DNA from: Fibrobacterota bacterium | GTDB lineage: Bacteria > Fibrobacterota > Chitinivibrionia > Chitinivibrionales > Chitinispirillaceae | Length of the DNA: 64,000 bases | Reading direction: 5' to 3' | Assembly (NCBI GenBank): GCA_023412475.1 | Contig: JAEYNR010000017.1 | Location: 113,973-177,972 of the forward strand | In this document: piece after piece, positions 43,096 through 52,634 of the stretch | How positions within the stretch are numbered: position 1 is the stretch's first letter | How the letters are laid out: each line of letters begins with the position of its first letter | The notes under the pieces: generated by a model | Database searches by the model: none | What the model saw: the letters and a program-made list of their open reading frames with translations, nothing else | What the model was told of the DNA's origin: nothing | Made by a program: the position numbers and the translations under genes

Positions 43096-43683
43096 ATGTT
43101 GATTTCTAATGATCTGATTGATTACCCAGGATACAGAATAAAACTGAGAAAAGCTGTACTTGCAGATCGACCCGTTATATACAAATGGATGGCTGAATCC
43201 AACATTACAAAATCAATGTTAGGAGAGCCATATTATCCTGACGCTCCTGTTCCTTCTTTTGATGAGTTCGTGGATGATTTTTCTGATAGTTTTTTTACCG
43301 ATGATATCAATAGTTCAGGAAAATCTTTTATTATCATGGATGGAAACCATGAAATCGGCACGCTATGTTATGACTTGATGGATTTACATAATAGATGGGT
43401 CGTACTGGATATCTGGCTCAAAGATGAAAAATATTGCGGAAAAGGATATGGACCAGAAGCACTGAAACTGTTATGCACATATCTTTTCAAAACAAAAGGC
43501 ATCATCAATTTCTATATCGCTCCATCAATGCGCAATTCAAGGGCAATAAAATCATATGAAAAGGCAGGATTTATCCGTTTGAAAATGAACAGGACTCAGG
43601 CAAAAAGAAAATTTGGAATTGATATTTATGATTACAATGATAATGTTGTTATGAAAAAAGTCATATCAGAAGCCAGACTGTGA
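43096..43683 (+). CDS. GNAT-family N-acetyltransferase
   Basis: A 195-residue GNAT protein of the RimJ/RimL-like type: IKLRKAVLADRPVIYKWM at the start, the acetyl-CoA-binding segment KYCGKGYGPEALKLLCTYLF (Q/RxxGxG/A pattern) and the C-terminal NSRAIKSYEKAGF. Substrate unknown; such enzymes acetylate protein N-termini, drugs or small amines. GGAGGAGC lies 7 bases before the ATG. It abuts the right-hand 21-bp array. Confidence 0.85.
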   Translation: MLISNDLIDYPGYRIKLRKAVLADRPVIYKWMAESNITKSMLGEPYYPDAPVPSFDEFVDDFSDSFFTDDINSSGKSFIIMDGNHEIGTLCYDLMDLHNRWVVLDIWLKDEKYCGKGYGPEALKLLCTYLFKTKGIINFYIAPSMRNSRAIKSYEKAGFIRLKMNRTQAKRKFGIDIYDYNDNVVMKKVISEARL

Positions 43684-43816
43684 AGTGAGGTAAAATCACT
43701 GATTACTACTGATGAACTCCGAATCACCAGATAAGGTTTGCTTCAGTTCTAAATTGATGGTTCTAATTTTTTATTGAGCAATTAAATAATGAATATCGTT
43801 ATCCGGTTATTCGCGG

Positions 43817-44515
43817 TCACTCTCCTCTAACAATGCAACTACCTGTAAAAGGAGCTATCATTTCTCTGAAGGTTCTAATCTGTTCGGCTGATATCACATT
43901 CTCAGGCCCTGATGAGCTGTCCAGAACCGCACCTGTAAATTTAAGCGGCTGCAGAAAAATCTTTTGTACTCCGGTAAGCATCTCTGCGATTTTGAGAACC
44001 ACCTCCTCATTAATAAAAGGTGATGCCATGGTTATCCGCACTTCAGCAGAGGTTCCCATTTTTTTGACAATCTCAACTGTACTTTGCAGTTTTTTCTCAA
44101 ATTCCGGATCTTTACACCCCAGTTCCCCATACCTTAGCGGGTCAGTTTTAATGTCCAGTGCCAGATAATCAGGCTTGCATTTGCGAATCATTTCAGGATT
44201 AGTCCCATTTGTATCGATTTTTACCAGAAAACCACTCTCTCGAATATAGCTTACCATATCGGGTAAAAAAGCATTCAGAGTGGGTTCTCCCCCACTGAGC
44301 ACTACCCCTTCGATTAGTTTTTTTCTCATGTGCAGAAAGGATTGAACTGAAGTCCAGGGGATTTGAGGCAGTTTCCTTAATACGATATCCGGATTATGGC
44401 AATAAGGACAGCGCAGATTGCATCCCTCAAAAAAAAGGACGGTCGAAACCGTCCCCGGATAATCAATAAAAGAGACCTTTTGCCAGCCGCTTATTCCTTT
44501 AAAACCGCCGGACAT
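43817..44515 (-). CDS. nrdG: Anaerobic ribonucleotide reductase activating protein (radical SAM)
   Basis: A 232-residue radical-SAM activase of the NrdG/PflA type that installs the glycyl radical on NrdD. The cluster motif is FEGCNLRCPYCHNPD (CxxxCxxC), preceded by SFIDYPGTVSTVLF; GVVLSGGEPTLN is the SAM-binding GGE region. Its start overlaps the nrdD 3' end by 25 bases, so the pair is cotranscribed and probably coupled. The length is that of the longer NrdG form common in anaerobes. Confidence 0.9.
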   Translation of the reverse strand: MSGGFKGISGWQKVSFIDYPGTVSTVLFFEGCNLRCPYCHNPDIVLRKLPQIPWTSVQSFLHMRKKLIEGVVLSGGEPTLNAFLPDMVSYIRESGFLVKIDTNGTNPEMIRKCKPDYLALDIKTDPLRYGELGCKDPEFEKKLQSTVEIVKKMGTSAEVRITMASPFINEEVVLKIAEMLTGVQKIFLQPLKFTGAVLDSSSGPENVISAEQIRTFREMIAPFTGSCIVRGE

Positions 44516-46635
44516 GCTGCTTCCTGGTTAATAATGGTGGCATCGATAACTGTTTGCGAAACAGAAGGGTCCTGTTGGAAATTATTATATGTTTTGCGTT
44601 GACTGAATTCCGATTTTTTGCCATTATTCCAGTTTTGCACCGGTCTGTAATAACCTACAATACGCGAGTATACCTCAGTTTCCTCTGAGCAGTTCGGACA
44701 TGAGAAGTGTTCTCCTTTAATGTATCCGTGATTGCTGCAGATTGAGAAGGTTGGAGAGATGGTGAAATAGGGAATTTCATAGTTTTCCGCAATTTTCCTT
44801 ACCAGTTTTTTACAAACCTCAGTATCATCAATCGATTCGCCAATAAAAGCGTGAAATACCGTTCCTCCAGTGTAGAGTTTCTGAATATCGCTTTGCAGGT
44901 CAAGAGCTTCAAACAGATCATCAGTTGCATTTACTGGAAGTTGAGTGGAATTGGTATAGAAAGGGTTGTTCTCGCCGGGAATTATCATACGGGAGAATTT
45001 CTCTTTATCAATTTTAGCCAGTCTATATGAGGTTCCTTCTCCCGGAGTAGCTTCCAGATTATACAGATGTCCTGTTTCTTCCTGATACTTAAGGAGCCTC
45101 TGGCGCATATGAAGAAGTACTTCTTTTGCAAACTCACTGGCTTGAGAATCAAGAATATTTTTTCCCATGAAATTCTGTGTTGATTCGTTCATGCCTATAA
45201 GACCGATGGTTGAGAAATGGTTATTCCAGTGCTTCAAATATCGCTGCGTATAGGGGAAAAGTCCCTGATCCATCAATTTACTTATAACATTTCTTTTAAT
45301 CTCCAGTGAATCCCTGGCAACATCCATAAAATGATCCAACTGGCAAAAATACTCCTCTTTGGTTGTTGACAAGTAGCCTATTCTGGGAAGGTTTATGGTC
45401 ACCACACCGATAGAACCGGTAAACTCATCAGAACCAAATAAACCACCACCTCTGTTACGAAGCTCTCTCTTATCTAATTGCAATCTGCAGCACATTGAAC
45501 GTACATCACTGGGGTTCAATGATGAATTGAGGAAATTCTGAAAATAAGGGGTTCCATATTTTCCAGTCATTTTAAAAAGAAGCCCTGCATTTTCACTATC
45601 CCAGTTAAAATTTTTTGTTATGTTATAAGTTGGAATAGGATAAGAGAAGCCCCGCCCATCAGCATCCCCATCGATTAAAACCTCAAGAAATGCTTTATTT
45701 ATCATATCCATCTCAGGTTGATATTCTCCATACGTGTTCTCAAGTGCCACTCCACCAACAATAGCTGGCTGATCCCGTAAATCTTCGGGAACAACCCAGT
45801 CCAGTGTAATATTGGTAAAAGGAGCTTGAGATCCCCATCTTGAAGGGGTATTAACACCAAATACGAAGGACTGGATCTGTTGTTTGACCTCGGTATAGGA
45901 GAGCTTGTCCGCTCGAACAAAAGGTGCCAGATAGGTATCGAAGGAGGAGAATGCTTGTGCTCCTGCCCATTCATTTTGAAGAATACCCAGAAAGTTCACC
46001 ATCTGTTGAATAAGAGTTGATAAGTGTTTTGGAGGTTTGGAGGATATCTTGTTTTTAACTTTACCCAGACCTTCAGAGATAAGCTGTCGCAACGACCAAC
46101 CGGCACAATAGCCTGAAAACATGGATAAATCATGAATATGAATATCACCATTTCTGTGTGCAGAGGAGATATCGTGATTATAGATGTTTTCCAGCCAGTA
46201 ATTAGCGGTTATAGCTCCACTGTTGTGAAGAATCAATCCACCCAGTGAATAATTTACATTGGAGTTTTCCTTAACCCGCCAGTCTTCCTTCTGAAGGTAA
46301 CCATCCATTGTGTTAACTATATCCAGAACCAGATCTTTTGTACTGCGTAAGCGTCGATGCTGCTCTCTGTAAAGAATGTAGGCTTTAGCTATTCTGGCAT
46401 GTCCCTGCTCGATCAAAACTTTTTCTACAACATCCTGAATCTCTTCAACTGCGGGAATAGAATTTGGATGAAATTTATGATCAATGGTTTCTTCAACGCT
46501 CTTAGCCAGATACAGTGCCAATCCGAAGTCTTTTGCTCCTGCTGCCGATGCTGCCTTAAAAATTGCATTAGCGATTTTATAGTTATCATAGGGTACCAGT
46601 TTGCCATCTCGCTTACGGATCGTCGAAATCATCAA
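44491..46635 (-). CDS. nrdD: Anaerobic ribonucleoside-triphosphate reductase
   Basis: A 714-residue class III reductase that makes deoxynucleotides without oxygen. An N-terminal ATP-cone (IRKRDGKLVPYDNYKIANAI, ~1-95) gives allosteric control. The barrel includes NSGAITANYW and the active-site cysteine region. The C-terminal zinc site uses ICSNHGYI...FSCPNC, and the glycyl-radical loop is RIVGYYRPVQNWN. A second Met immediately follows the first. A sigma-54-like promoter lies about 45 bases upstream. No aerobic nrdAB is in the window. Confidence 0.95.
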   Translation of the reverse strand: MMISTIRKRDGKLVPYDNYKIANAIFKAASAAGAKDFGLALYLAKSVEETIDHKFHPNSIPAVEEIQDVVEKVLIEQGHARIAKAYILYREQHRRLRSTKDLVLDIVNTMDGYLQKEDWRVKENSNVNYSLGGLILHNSGAITANYWLENIYNHDISSAHRNGDIHIHDLSMFSGYCAGWSLRQLISEGLGKVKNKISSKPPKHLSTLIQQMVNFLGILQNEWAGAQAFSSFDTYLAPFVRADKLSYTEVKQQIQSFVFGVNTPSRWGSQAPFTNITLDWVVPEDLRDQPAIVGGVALENTYGEYQPEMDMINKAFLEVLIDGDADGRGFSYPIPTYNITKNFNWDSENAGLLFKMTGKYGTPYFQNFLNSSLNPSDVRSMCCRLQLDKRELRNRGGGLFGSDEFTGSIGVVTINLPRIGYLSTTKEEYFCQLDHFMDVARDSLEIKRNVISKLMDQGLFPYTQRYLKHWNNHFSTIGLIGMNESTQNFMGKNILDSQASEFAKEVLLHMRQRLLKYQEETGHLYNLEATPGEGTSYRLAKIDKEKFSRMIIPGENNPFYTNSTQLPVNATDDLFEALDLQSDIQKLYTGGTVFHAFIGESIDDTEVCKKLVRKIAENYEIPYFTISPTFSICSNHGYIKGEHFSCPNCSEETEVYSRIVGYYRPVQNWNNGKKSEFSQRKTYNNFQQDPSVSQTVIDATIINQEAACPAVLKE

Positions 46636-46679
46636 TTAACTCCTAACTGATAGGGTGAAGGTGTATAAACCACAATAGG

Positions 46680-46695
46680 TGCTACAAGCATGCCA
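46680..46695 (-). promoter_or_regulatory. Sigma-54-like promoter of nrdDG
   Basis: On the minus strand TGGCAT (46695-46690), five bases, TAGCA (46684-46680), with exact GG-N10-GC spacing. Two bases differ from TGGCAC/TTGCA. Expected transcription start is about 33 bases before the nrdD start. Confidence 0.45.
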
Positions 46696-46884
46696 AAAAG
46701 TATACAACATCTACCCCACCCAGTCAATGAGAAATATTTTAATTTTTTTTATTTCTGACATTAATCGAAAAATAATTGCGAGGACATTCCTAAAGCACTG
46801 ATACTAAAGGGAATCTATTCTTTCAAGCGATACAGAAGGGGAAAGTAAAATATATCGGTTCTGAAGGAATTTTTAAAGATCTGC

Positions 46885-46900
46885 TGGCATGCTTCTTGCA
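46885..46900 (+). promoter_or_regulatory. Sigma-54 promoter of the Yip1-domain gene
   Basis: TGGCAT (46885-46890), GCTTC, TTGCA (46896-46900): exact GG-N10-GC spacing and one mismatch to consensus. The gene starts 33 bases downstream. Confidence 0.6.
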
Positions 46901-46932
46901 GTTCAAACTAAAAAAAGATTGAAAACAATTGG

Positions 46933-47466
46933 ATGGAAATCAGTATGTCACCCTTTTTACAAAGAATAATCAGGGCATCAAAACTGGATACCTCTCTTTA
47001 TGAAGAGGTTGAGGCTGACACAACCGCCCTTTTTCCCGCCATGCTGGTGGTGGTCATCTCTTCTTTGGCCGCAGGTTTTGGAACCGTTCAACAGGCTGGT
47101 CCACGCGGGATCTTATGGGGAACAGCTACAGCTCTTGCTGGCTGGTTTGTGTGGTCCTTTTTAACCTTCTTTATTGGCACCAGAATTCTTCCTGAACCTC
47201 AGACAGAAGCAGATTACGGGCAACTGCTCAGAACCATCGGTTTTTCCAGCGCCCCTGGTATTATAAGAATCCTGGGCTTAATACCGGTAGTTGGTTTTCT
47301 GTCCTTCTTTGTTTCCTCTATATGGATGCTTGCGGCAATGATTGTAGCTGTTCGTCAGGCGCTGGATTATACCTCCACCTGGCGAGCTGTAGCAGTGTGT
47401 GCAATCGGGTGGGCATTTCAACTTGCAGCGATCATTATTGTGAGTTCAATTTTTTATCGCACCTGA
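46933..47466 (+). CDS. Yip1-domain membrane protein
   Basis: A 177-residue integral membrane protein with about five hydrophobic segments and the Yip1 pattern: LYEEVEADTTALFPAMLVVVISSLAAG near the start, FLTFFIGTRIL, and LRTIGFSSAPGIIRILGLIPVVG before the last segments. Bacterial Yip1 proteins have no settled function. Met5 (MSPFLQ) is a possible start. A good sigma-54 promoter precedes it; it converges on pilQ. Confidence 0.8.
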   Translation: MEISMSPFLQRIIRASKLDTSLYEEVEADTTALFPAMLVVVISSLAAGFGTVQQAGPRGILWGTATALAGWFVWSFLTFFIGTRILPEPQTEADYGQLLRTIGFSSAPGIIRILGLIPVVGFLSFFVSSIWMLAAMIVAVRQALDYTSTWRAVAVCAIGWAFQLAAIIIVSSIFYRT

Positions 47467-47483
47467 AAATAACAGGACATTTT

Positions 47484-48755
47484 TTACTTTTCCTCTGATG
47501 GGGCACTTAAACCATGCTGGATTATAAAAGGAGTGACAAAAATCACCAGATCCTTTTTCTCCACGCTATTTTCAGATCTTTTAAACAGATTGCCTAAAAG
47601 TGGAATATTTTTAAGCACCGGGATTCCGGATTCGTTTTTTTGCGTTTCATTAGAAGTCAGACCGGCAATCACTACAGTTTCACCATTAGAGACAACCACA
47701 TTAGTTGAGGCACTTTGCTCGTTTATAATAGGAACTCCATCCTGAAGAGTGTAAGACTCTTTTCGGGGACTCAATTCAAGCAATATGCGTCCGTTTCCTG
47801 AAATATGGGGTTTGACGACTAGTTCAGTTCCCGCATTCACCATTTGAACCACCGTATTCCCTGCCTCATCCAGATATTTAACCGGCACCTGCTGTCCCAT
47901 AAATATCCTTGCTTCCTTATTGTCCAGGGTTGTGATTTGTGGTTGTGCAACTATTTCTCCCTTATTATCATTGAACAGGTATTCAAGAGCAACATCAAAT
48001 TTGTCAGGACTGATCACTCCATAACTTACCCGTTCCAAAGCTCCGGATATGAAATTGCTTTTTTCCGGAATATGCGCTCCTTCAATTTTTTTTGAAGCAT
48101 CAGCATATCCCCAATGAACACCCATTCGTTGAATGGCACCCGAACTTACCTCAATTATCTTACATGAAATGGAGATCTGAGCGGTTTCCACATCCAGTTG
48201 TAAAACCATCGACTTGATCTGATCGACATTCTCTTCTGTGTCATATATAATAAGAGCATTTGTATGCTCTACTACCGTGATCTTTCCTCTGGAAGACAAA
48301 AGCCCTTCAATGGATGTTTTCATTTCATTGGCAGGAATATGTAAGATCCTGACAATCTCCCGCTTTAAAACACCACTTTCCAGAAGAGTCTGAGAAGATG
48401 TGTTTTCTTTTTGCTGCCCCCTGTTTACCTGTTCTGCCGGAAGAACATAAAAGTATGTGCCTTCATCAACGGCTGCAAGGTTATTGATACGACATAAAAT
48501 AGTCAGTATTTCTCTCCAGTTCTTATTTGAAACAGAAAGTGATACCGTGCCCTTTACCGCCTCTCCGGCAATTATATCAATGCCACTGAATGCACTGAGC
48601 TGCTTGAATACTGAATGGATCTCTGCGTTGTGTACCTCGAAAAGATCAATTCTCTTTTCGTTATGTTTTTTGGTCGATGACTGGCCATTTGCTTCAAAGC
48701 CAGTCAAGCAGAGCATGACTATAATATTGATTTTTAAAACATCTGTAAAGTTCAT
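47484..48755 (-). CDS. pilQ: Type IV pilus secretin PilQ, short form without AMIN domains
   Basis: A 423-residue outer-membrane secretin. After the signal peptide come an STN-like domain (IDLFEVHNAEIHSVFKQLSAFSGIDI, ~35-100), an N1 domain with VEHTNALIIYDTEENVDQIKSMVLQLD, and the secretin core (GEIVAQPQITTLDNKEARIFMGQQVP...VIAGLTSNETQK...GIPVLKNIPLLGNLF...LVIFVTPFII). AMIN modules that usually start PilQ are missing; the upstream gene may carry them. Its start overlaps that gene by four bases. It is the last gene of the pilMNOPQ operon. Confidence 0.9.
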   Translation of the reverse strand: MNFTDVLKINIIVMLCLTGFEANGQSSTKKHNEKRIDLFEVHNAEIHSVFKQLSAFSGIDIIAGEAVKGTVSLSVSNKNWREILTILCRINNLAAVDEGTYFYVLPAEQVNRGQQKENTSSQTLLESGVLKREIVRILHIPANEMKTSIEGLLSSRGKITVVEHTNALIIYDTEENVDQIKSMVLQLDVETAQISISCKIIEVSSGAIQRMGVHWGYADASKKIEGAHIPEKSNFISGALERVSYGVISPDKFDVALEYLFNDNKGEIVAQPQITTLDNKEARIFMGQQVPVKYLDEAGNTVVQMVNAGTELVVKPHISGNGRILLELSPRKESYTLQDGVPIINEQSASTNVVVSNGETVVIAGLTSNETQKNESGIPVLKNIPLLGNLFKRSENSVEKKDLVIFVTPFIIQHGLSAPSEEK

Positions 48756-50290
48756 CGTATCCCCACTTCCTGATGTGATGAAGTATCGGTGAGGCGTAAA
48801 ATAACCGATCGTGAAATACCATATTCTGTGATCAGAAACACAACTCTGTCTCTGTAGATTTTTAAAACTTTCCCTTTTTCTACCCTGTCTTCCTCTCTCA
48901 GGGTGAATGGGCGGTTATTATTCTTTTTATCCTCCAGTAAGCCGATCCGGTCCCTGTTATCATAAAGAATACCAACCAAGCGAAGATTTTCTACAAATGG
49001 CAATCCCAGATCCGATTCAACACTGCTGATATATGGTAAAAACGGATCGCGCCCTTTGCGATGATAGCGGATCACGTTCTTATAGCTCCCGTCAATAACA
49101 GTATCAACCAATCCATTCTCGGACAACTTACTATTCATAGGAATAGGTATTTCTGAGCCAAGATTCACTCTCAGTTGGGTTACTGAATCAGCATTTAATT
49201 GCTGCATGGTTTTTATTCCCGAAGTCAAGTAACTACTTTCCTGATTCTGCCTTTCCTGACTCACTCCCTCCAGCGGTTGTGGTGATCTCTGAGCTACTAT
49301 ATCTGTTTTTTTCTCCTGTACCGAAAAGAGCAGGTTTTGAGTAAAAGATATGGAACGGTCTATTTGAATCTGTCTTTCGAGTGATTTCATATCAACTTCA
49401 TAGACTGGAATTTTATAGAAATCATAACCTAGCTCCATCCCATCCAGAGAATTCCATAAAACTGCTTTTGATTCATTCTTAAGCATCGCATACAGGGAAA
49501 GGCCGGGACCGGTTTTACTTAAAATATTGAAGGCAGAATCGGATACATTACGATTCAGAATGACTTTTGCCCACAGCAGGCGTTTGTTCCTATCTTTGGA
49601 TTTATCCAGTTTTATACTTTTAAAAACAGTTCCCCCCGGCAAAACAAAGAAAGTTGAATCGAATGCGCTGGTGGCATTGTGGAATCTGATCAACAAAGTA
49701 TCTTCTTTACGCTTTATATCACAGTCTACAGTAGTATTGAAATCAAAAAATAGTTCACAGGTTTTATCGCGGTTAAATAAACGAATATTTCTCAGGTTCT
49801 CGGATGAAAAACTGGGTTCATCCGACAGTTGAATCGTCATTTCCCTTTGTTTGGAATTCAAATCTGACAAACTCCATTTCGATTGAACAAAAGGTTTACT
49901 GGAAAGTAGCGCCATCCAGGTATTTCCCTTTAGCTGTGACCTGATAATGGAGTCTGCTGAAGTGCGAAGAACGACATCAAGTTCGACACCTTCATTCCCG
50001 TTTTTTAAAGAAATACTTTTAAGAGCATCATCAGATTGAAACTGGTTATAATTGACTGTGTTTTCTTCATATGTACAGCCCTTGATATGAATACTAACAG
50101 AAGAACCATTCTTTTTTCGAAGATGAGTACTGGAAGCACAATCAGATGTTATAGAAAGCGCCAATCCCCTGGGACCTGCTGCCACAACCAAGTCAGAAAC
50201 AGAAGGCATAGCATATGCAGAGAAGGCCAAAAGCGAAACAGTGATGCCAATCAGTTGTTGTAGCACAAGTATCCGGTTTTTTCTGCGCAT
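48752..50290 (-). CDS. pilP: Large PilP-type pilus protein with AMIN-like N-terminal part
   Basis: A 512-residue exported protein (signal peptide LIGITVSLLAFSAYA). The last ~110 residues have the PilP pattern: YHRKGRDPFLPY, LRLVGILYDNRDRIGLLED, and a small beta domain VEKGKVLKIYRDRVVFLI. The N-terminal ~250 residues are beta-rich and repeat short units like GLALSITSDCA and MTIQLSDEPSF, compatible with AMIN domains, which normally sit at the start of PilQ. Typical PilP is ~170 residues, so this is an enlarged version linking the inner-membrane PilMNO complex to the secretin. It lies two bases after pilO and overlaps pilQ. The symbol rests on position and C-terminal domain. Confidence 0.75.
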   Translation of the reverse strand: MRRKNRILVLQQLIGITVSLLAFSAYAMPSVSDLVVAAGPRGLALSITSDCASSTHLRKKNGSSVSIHIKGCTYEENTVNYNQFQSDDALKSISLKNGNEGVELDVVLRTSADSIIRSQLKGNTWMALLSSKPFVQSKWSLSDLNSKQREMTIQLSDEPSFSSENLRNIRLFNRDKTCELFFDFNTTVDCDIKRKEDTLLIRFHNATSAFDSTFFVLPGGTVFKSIKLDKSKDRNKRLLWAKVILNRNVSDSAFNILSKTGPGLSLYAMLKNESKAVLWNSLDGMELGYDFYKIPVYEVDMKSLERQIQIDRSISFTQNLLFSVQEKKTDIVAQRSPQPLEGVSQERQNQESSYLTSGIKTMQQLNADSVTQLRVNLGSEIPIPMNSKLSENGLVDTVIDGSYKNVIRYHRKGRDPFLPYISSVESDLGLPFVENLRLVGILYDNRDRIGLLEDKKNNNRPFTLREEDRVEKGKVLKIYRDRVVFLITEYGISRSVILRLTDTSSHQEVGIR

Positions 50291-50292
50291 AA

Positions 50293-50883
50293 CTATCTTT
50301 TCGATGAAAATGTGGTCATTTCGAAAGTGGAAGCCACTGTTATTCCTGTTATTTCCATCAGATCATTTTGCGGCTGAGCTGAATTCAATGAACTGGCCAC
50401 TATATTTACAGATGTCAAATTGATAATCAATGCGAAATTGGCCAGAAATGCAAAAAATTCAGCAAGCTCATGAAAACCGCCTTCTATAGTTAAATTATAC
50501 CGATTTTCCATATAATATTCTCTTTCAACATCAGGAAGAGGATTAAAGCGGGTAGTAGTAATTCCTGAAGCACGTGCTACAGCATTAATCTCTCTGAGAA
50601 GCTTTGGTATCTCCTTATGGTCAGGAAAAATCGATTTGAGTGAATCCAGTTTAACCTGAGATTTTACGAGTTCGCCTCTGAGTACATCGAGTTGAGGCTT
50701 TAAAGCGAGGATTGTGCGCAAAGTGTCCTGTTTCGCTTTCTGTTTTCTCTGAAGCGATATCAGTTTGCCCATTGAAGGGGTATAAAAATACTGTTGCCAT
50801 AATACTGCGATCACAGCGGTGATAGCGATCACGATCAGGGGGTTTCTGATCTTGGGGTTTTTCAGATTTAAGGAGATTTTCAT
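50293..50883 (-). CDS. pilO: Type IV pilus assembly protein PilO
   Basis: A 196-residue inner-membrane protein with one membrane segment (PLIVIAITAVIAVLWQQYFY, ~15-35), a coiled coil (LISLQRKQKAKQDTLRTIL...LRGELVKSQVKLDSLKSIFP) and a ferredoxin-like periplasmic domain (EIPKLLREINAVARASGITTTRFNP...LTIEGGFHELAEFFAFLANF). It pairs with PilN. Start and the pilN stop overlap by four bases. Confidence 0.88.
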   Translation of the reverse strand: MKISLNLKNPKIRNPLIVIAITAVIAVLWQQYFYTPSMGKLISLQRKQKAKQDTLRTILALKPQLDVLRGELVKSQVKLDSLKSIFPDHKEIPKLLREINAVARASGITTTRFNPLPDVEREYYMENRYNLTIEGGFHELAEFFAFLANFALIINLTSVNIVASSLNSAQPQNDLMEITGITVASTFEMTTFSSKR

Positions 50884-51503
50884 GGTATATTTTCTCCTGG
50901 AATTTGACTGACCACCTCAGAATAAGTGTTGAGTTTTGCATCAGGATTAACTTCACATGAAATATGGAAACTAAAAAGTCTGGTTTGCTGATTAATCTGC
51001 TCTATTCTTGAAAGATCGACACGATTCACATATTCACTATCCTTTAACCGTGACATATAATTTGCGACTTCCGGGAAAGAGAACGTCCGGCCTTCCATAT
51101 GAATTACAGGCGGAGTACTGTTTTCCTCCTTTATCGAGATAAGCCATGTGTACTCTGGGAGTCTGCTGCTGAGTTCTTCCATCAGCCGCACCCATTTTTC
51201 ACGATTTACATTGATACGTTCCAGAGCCCGTATCTTCTCTCCTATGAGCAGATTGTCCGAACGAAGTTTTTTTATTTCTTCGTGAATTGGGCGATTGATT
51301 GCGATTTGCTGTTCAAGAACCTTGATCTCATTTACACATATTCCTTTGGTATTTTCAATATTAACACTCCAGAACATCAGCCCCAGACATGTAAGCACCA
51401 GTATGATAAGCGGGTAAACCACTTCCCTCTCAAGGTGGAATTTTTTCCGGTGAACCCGATATTCGGCCGGCAGCAGATTTATTTCGATTCTCTCTACCAT
51501 CAT
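50880..51503 (-). CDS. pilN: Type IV pilus assembly protein PilN
   Basis: A 207-residue inner-membrane protein. The N-terminal IEINLLPAEYR is the conserved PilM-binding segment; a membrane segment (VVYPLIILVLTCLGLMFWSV) and a periplasmic coiled coil and alpha/beta domain (LMEELSSRLPEYTWLISIKEE...GRTFSFPEVANYMSRLKDS) follow. It starts on the base next to the pilM stop. Confidence 0.9.
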   Translation of the reverse strand: MMVERIEINLLPAEYRVHRKKFHLEREVVYPLIILVLTCLGLMFWSVNIENTKGICVNEIKVLEQQIAINRPIHEEIKKLRSDNLLIGEKIRALERINVNREKWVRLMEELSSRLPEYTWLISIKEENSTPPVIHMEGRTFSFPEVANYMSRLKDSEYVNRVDLSRIEQINQQTRLFSFHISCEVNPDAKLNTYSEVVSQIPGENIP

Positions 51504-52568
51504 TCATTCACATTTTCTTAAAGCCAAACCTATAGCGACTGTCAACAGAGCAGAAATACTCTCTGGTGCCATGTTCCCAAATAAACCCGGATCGAACTGC
51601 AAAAATGCCAGCGGATTAGCCACCCTGACCTGAACCTGATGTTTTTTGGCCAGAATAGTTGCGATGTTGGGAATATAAGCACCTCCTCCTGACAGAACGA
51701 TCTTATCTATACTATCATTTTTCTCTGAACTTTTGAAATAAGAAAATGCCAGTTCGATGCCTGAGGAGAGCTCCTCTGCTGCATACTCGATACTCTGTAG
51801 GACCTTACTGGCATCGACAGAACCGGTCAAACGTCCCTTTAGTGCCAGAGAAGCCTCTTCACTGTTGAGACCAAGATTGCGCTGCACTGTTTTGTGGAAA
51901 TATCCACCTGCAGTAGAAACATCCCTGGTGGAATGATAAACCCCATCTTTAACAAAGGTAATGTTGGTAAGATCATGACCAATATTTACCAGAGCCACAA
52001 CCCCCTTATCCGGGCTTGCTGATGACTCCATCGCATAGCAGTTATTGATGGCGAAAGCATCCACATCAATTATAATCGGGCGCAGGCCGGTATCGTAGAG
52101 AAGATCGATATGTTTTTGCATGATCTGATTTTTGGCAGCAATAAGCAGAACCTCCATTTCCCCAGCCTCACGGTTGCGATGAAGGATCTTATAATCAAGG
52201 GTGATATCATCTACATCGAAAGGGCTTCTCTGGCCAGCTTCCCACAGGATCATCTCTTCGGGGTTATCATTTGAATCGATTTTAAAGACAAATTTATCTG
52301 AGATGATTCCATGGCCGGACATTGAAATAACCACCTCCACAATGGAAGGATCACACTGATTCACCAGGTTACTTATGGCCTCAATCAGCACATCCCGTTT
52401 CTTAATTTCGCTGCCTTCAATTGTACCAGCAGGAATCTCCTTAATTCCCACTGCCTCCAGAAAATACCCTTCTTTAAGATGAACTACTTTCGCCAGTTTT
52501 ATAGAATGGTTTCCGATATCAAGTCCTACGGTAGCCTTTTGGGAGCTGAATTTAGTAAACAGTTTCAT
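51504..52568 (-). CDS. pilM: Type IV pilus assembly ATPase-like protein PilM
   Basis: A 354-residue actin-fold cytoplasmic protein with the ATP-binding phosphate 1 segment VGLDIGNHSIKLAKV, VALVNIGHDLTNITFVKDG (phosphate 2) and IVLSGGGAYIPNI (adenosine). It recruits PilN and links the cytoplasmic motor to the membrane complex. First gene of pilMNOPQ. A TTGACA-containing promoter candidate lies upstream. Confidence 0.92.
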   Translation of the reverse strand: MKLFTKFSSQKATVGLDIGNHSIKLAKVVHLKEGYFLEAVGIKEIPAGTIEGSEIKKRDVLIEAISNLVNQCDPSIVEVVISMSGHGIISDKFVFKIDSNDNPEEMILWEAGQRSPFDVDDITLDYKILHRNREAGEMEVLLIAAKNQIMQKHIDLLYDTGLRPIIIDVDAFAINNCYAMESSASPDKGVVALVNIGHDLTNITFVKDGVYHSTRDVSTAGGYFHKTVQRNLGLNSEEASLALKGRLTGSVDASKVLQSIEYAAEELSSGIELAFSYFKSSEKNDSIDKIVLSGGGAYIPNIATILAKKHQVQVRVANPLAFLQFDPGLFGNMAPESISALLTVAIGLALRKCE

Positions 52569-52634
52569 TTAGCCATTACCTGTGGTTCTCTGGTTAAATA
52601 TTTCAGTGCTGATACAGAAAACCTGCACTATTAA

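Noticed and set aside
46636..46700. NrdR box before nrdD
   Set aside because: No pair of sites close to the ACACAATATATTGTGT-like consensus was found.
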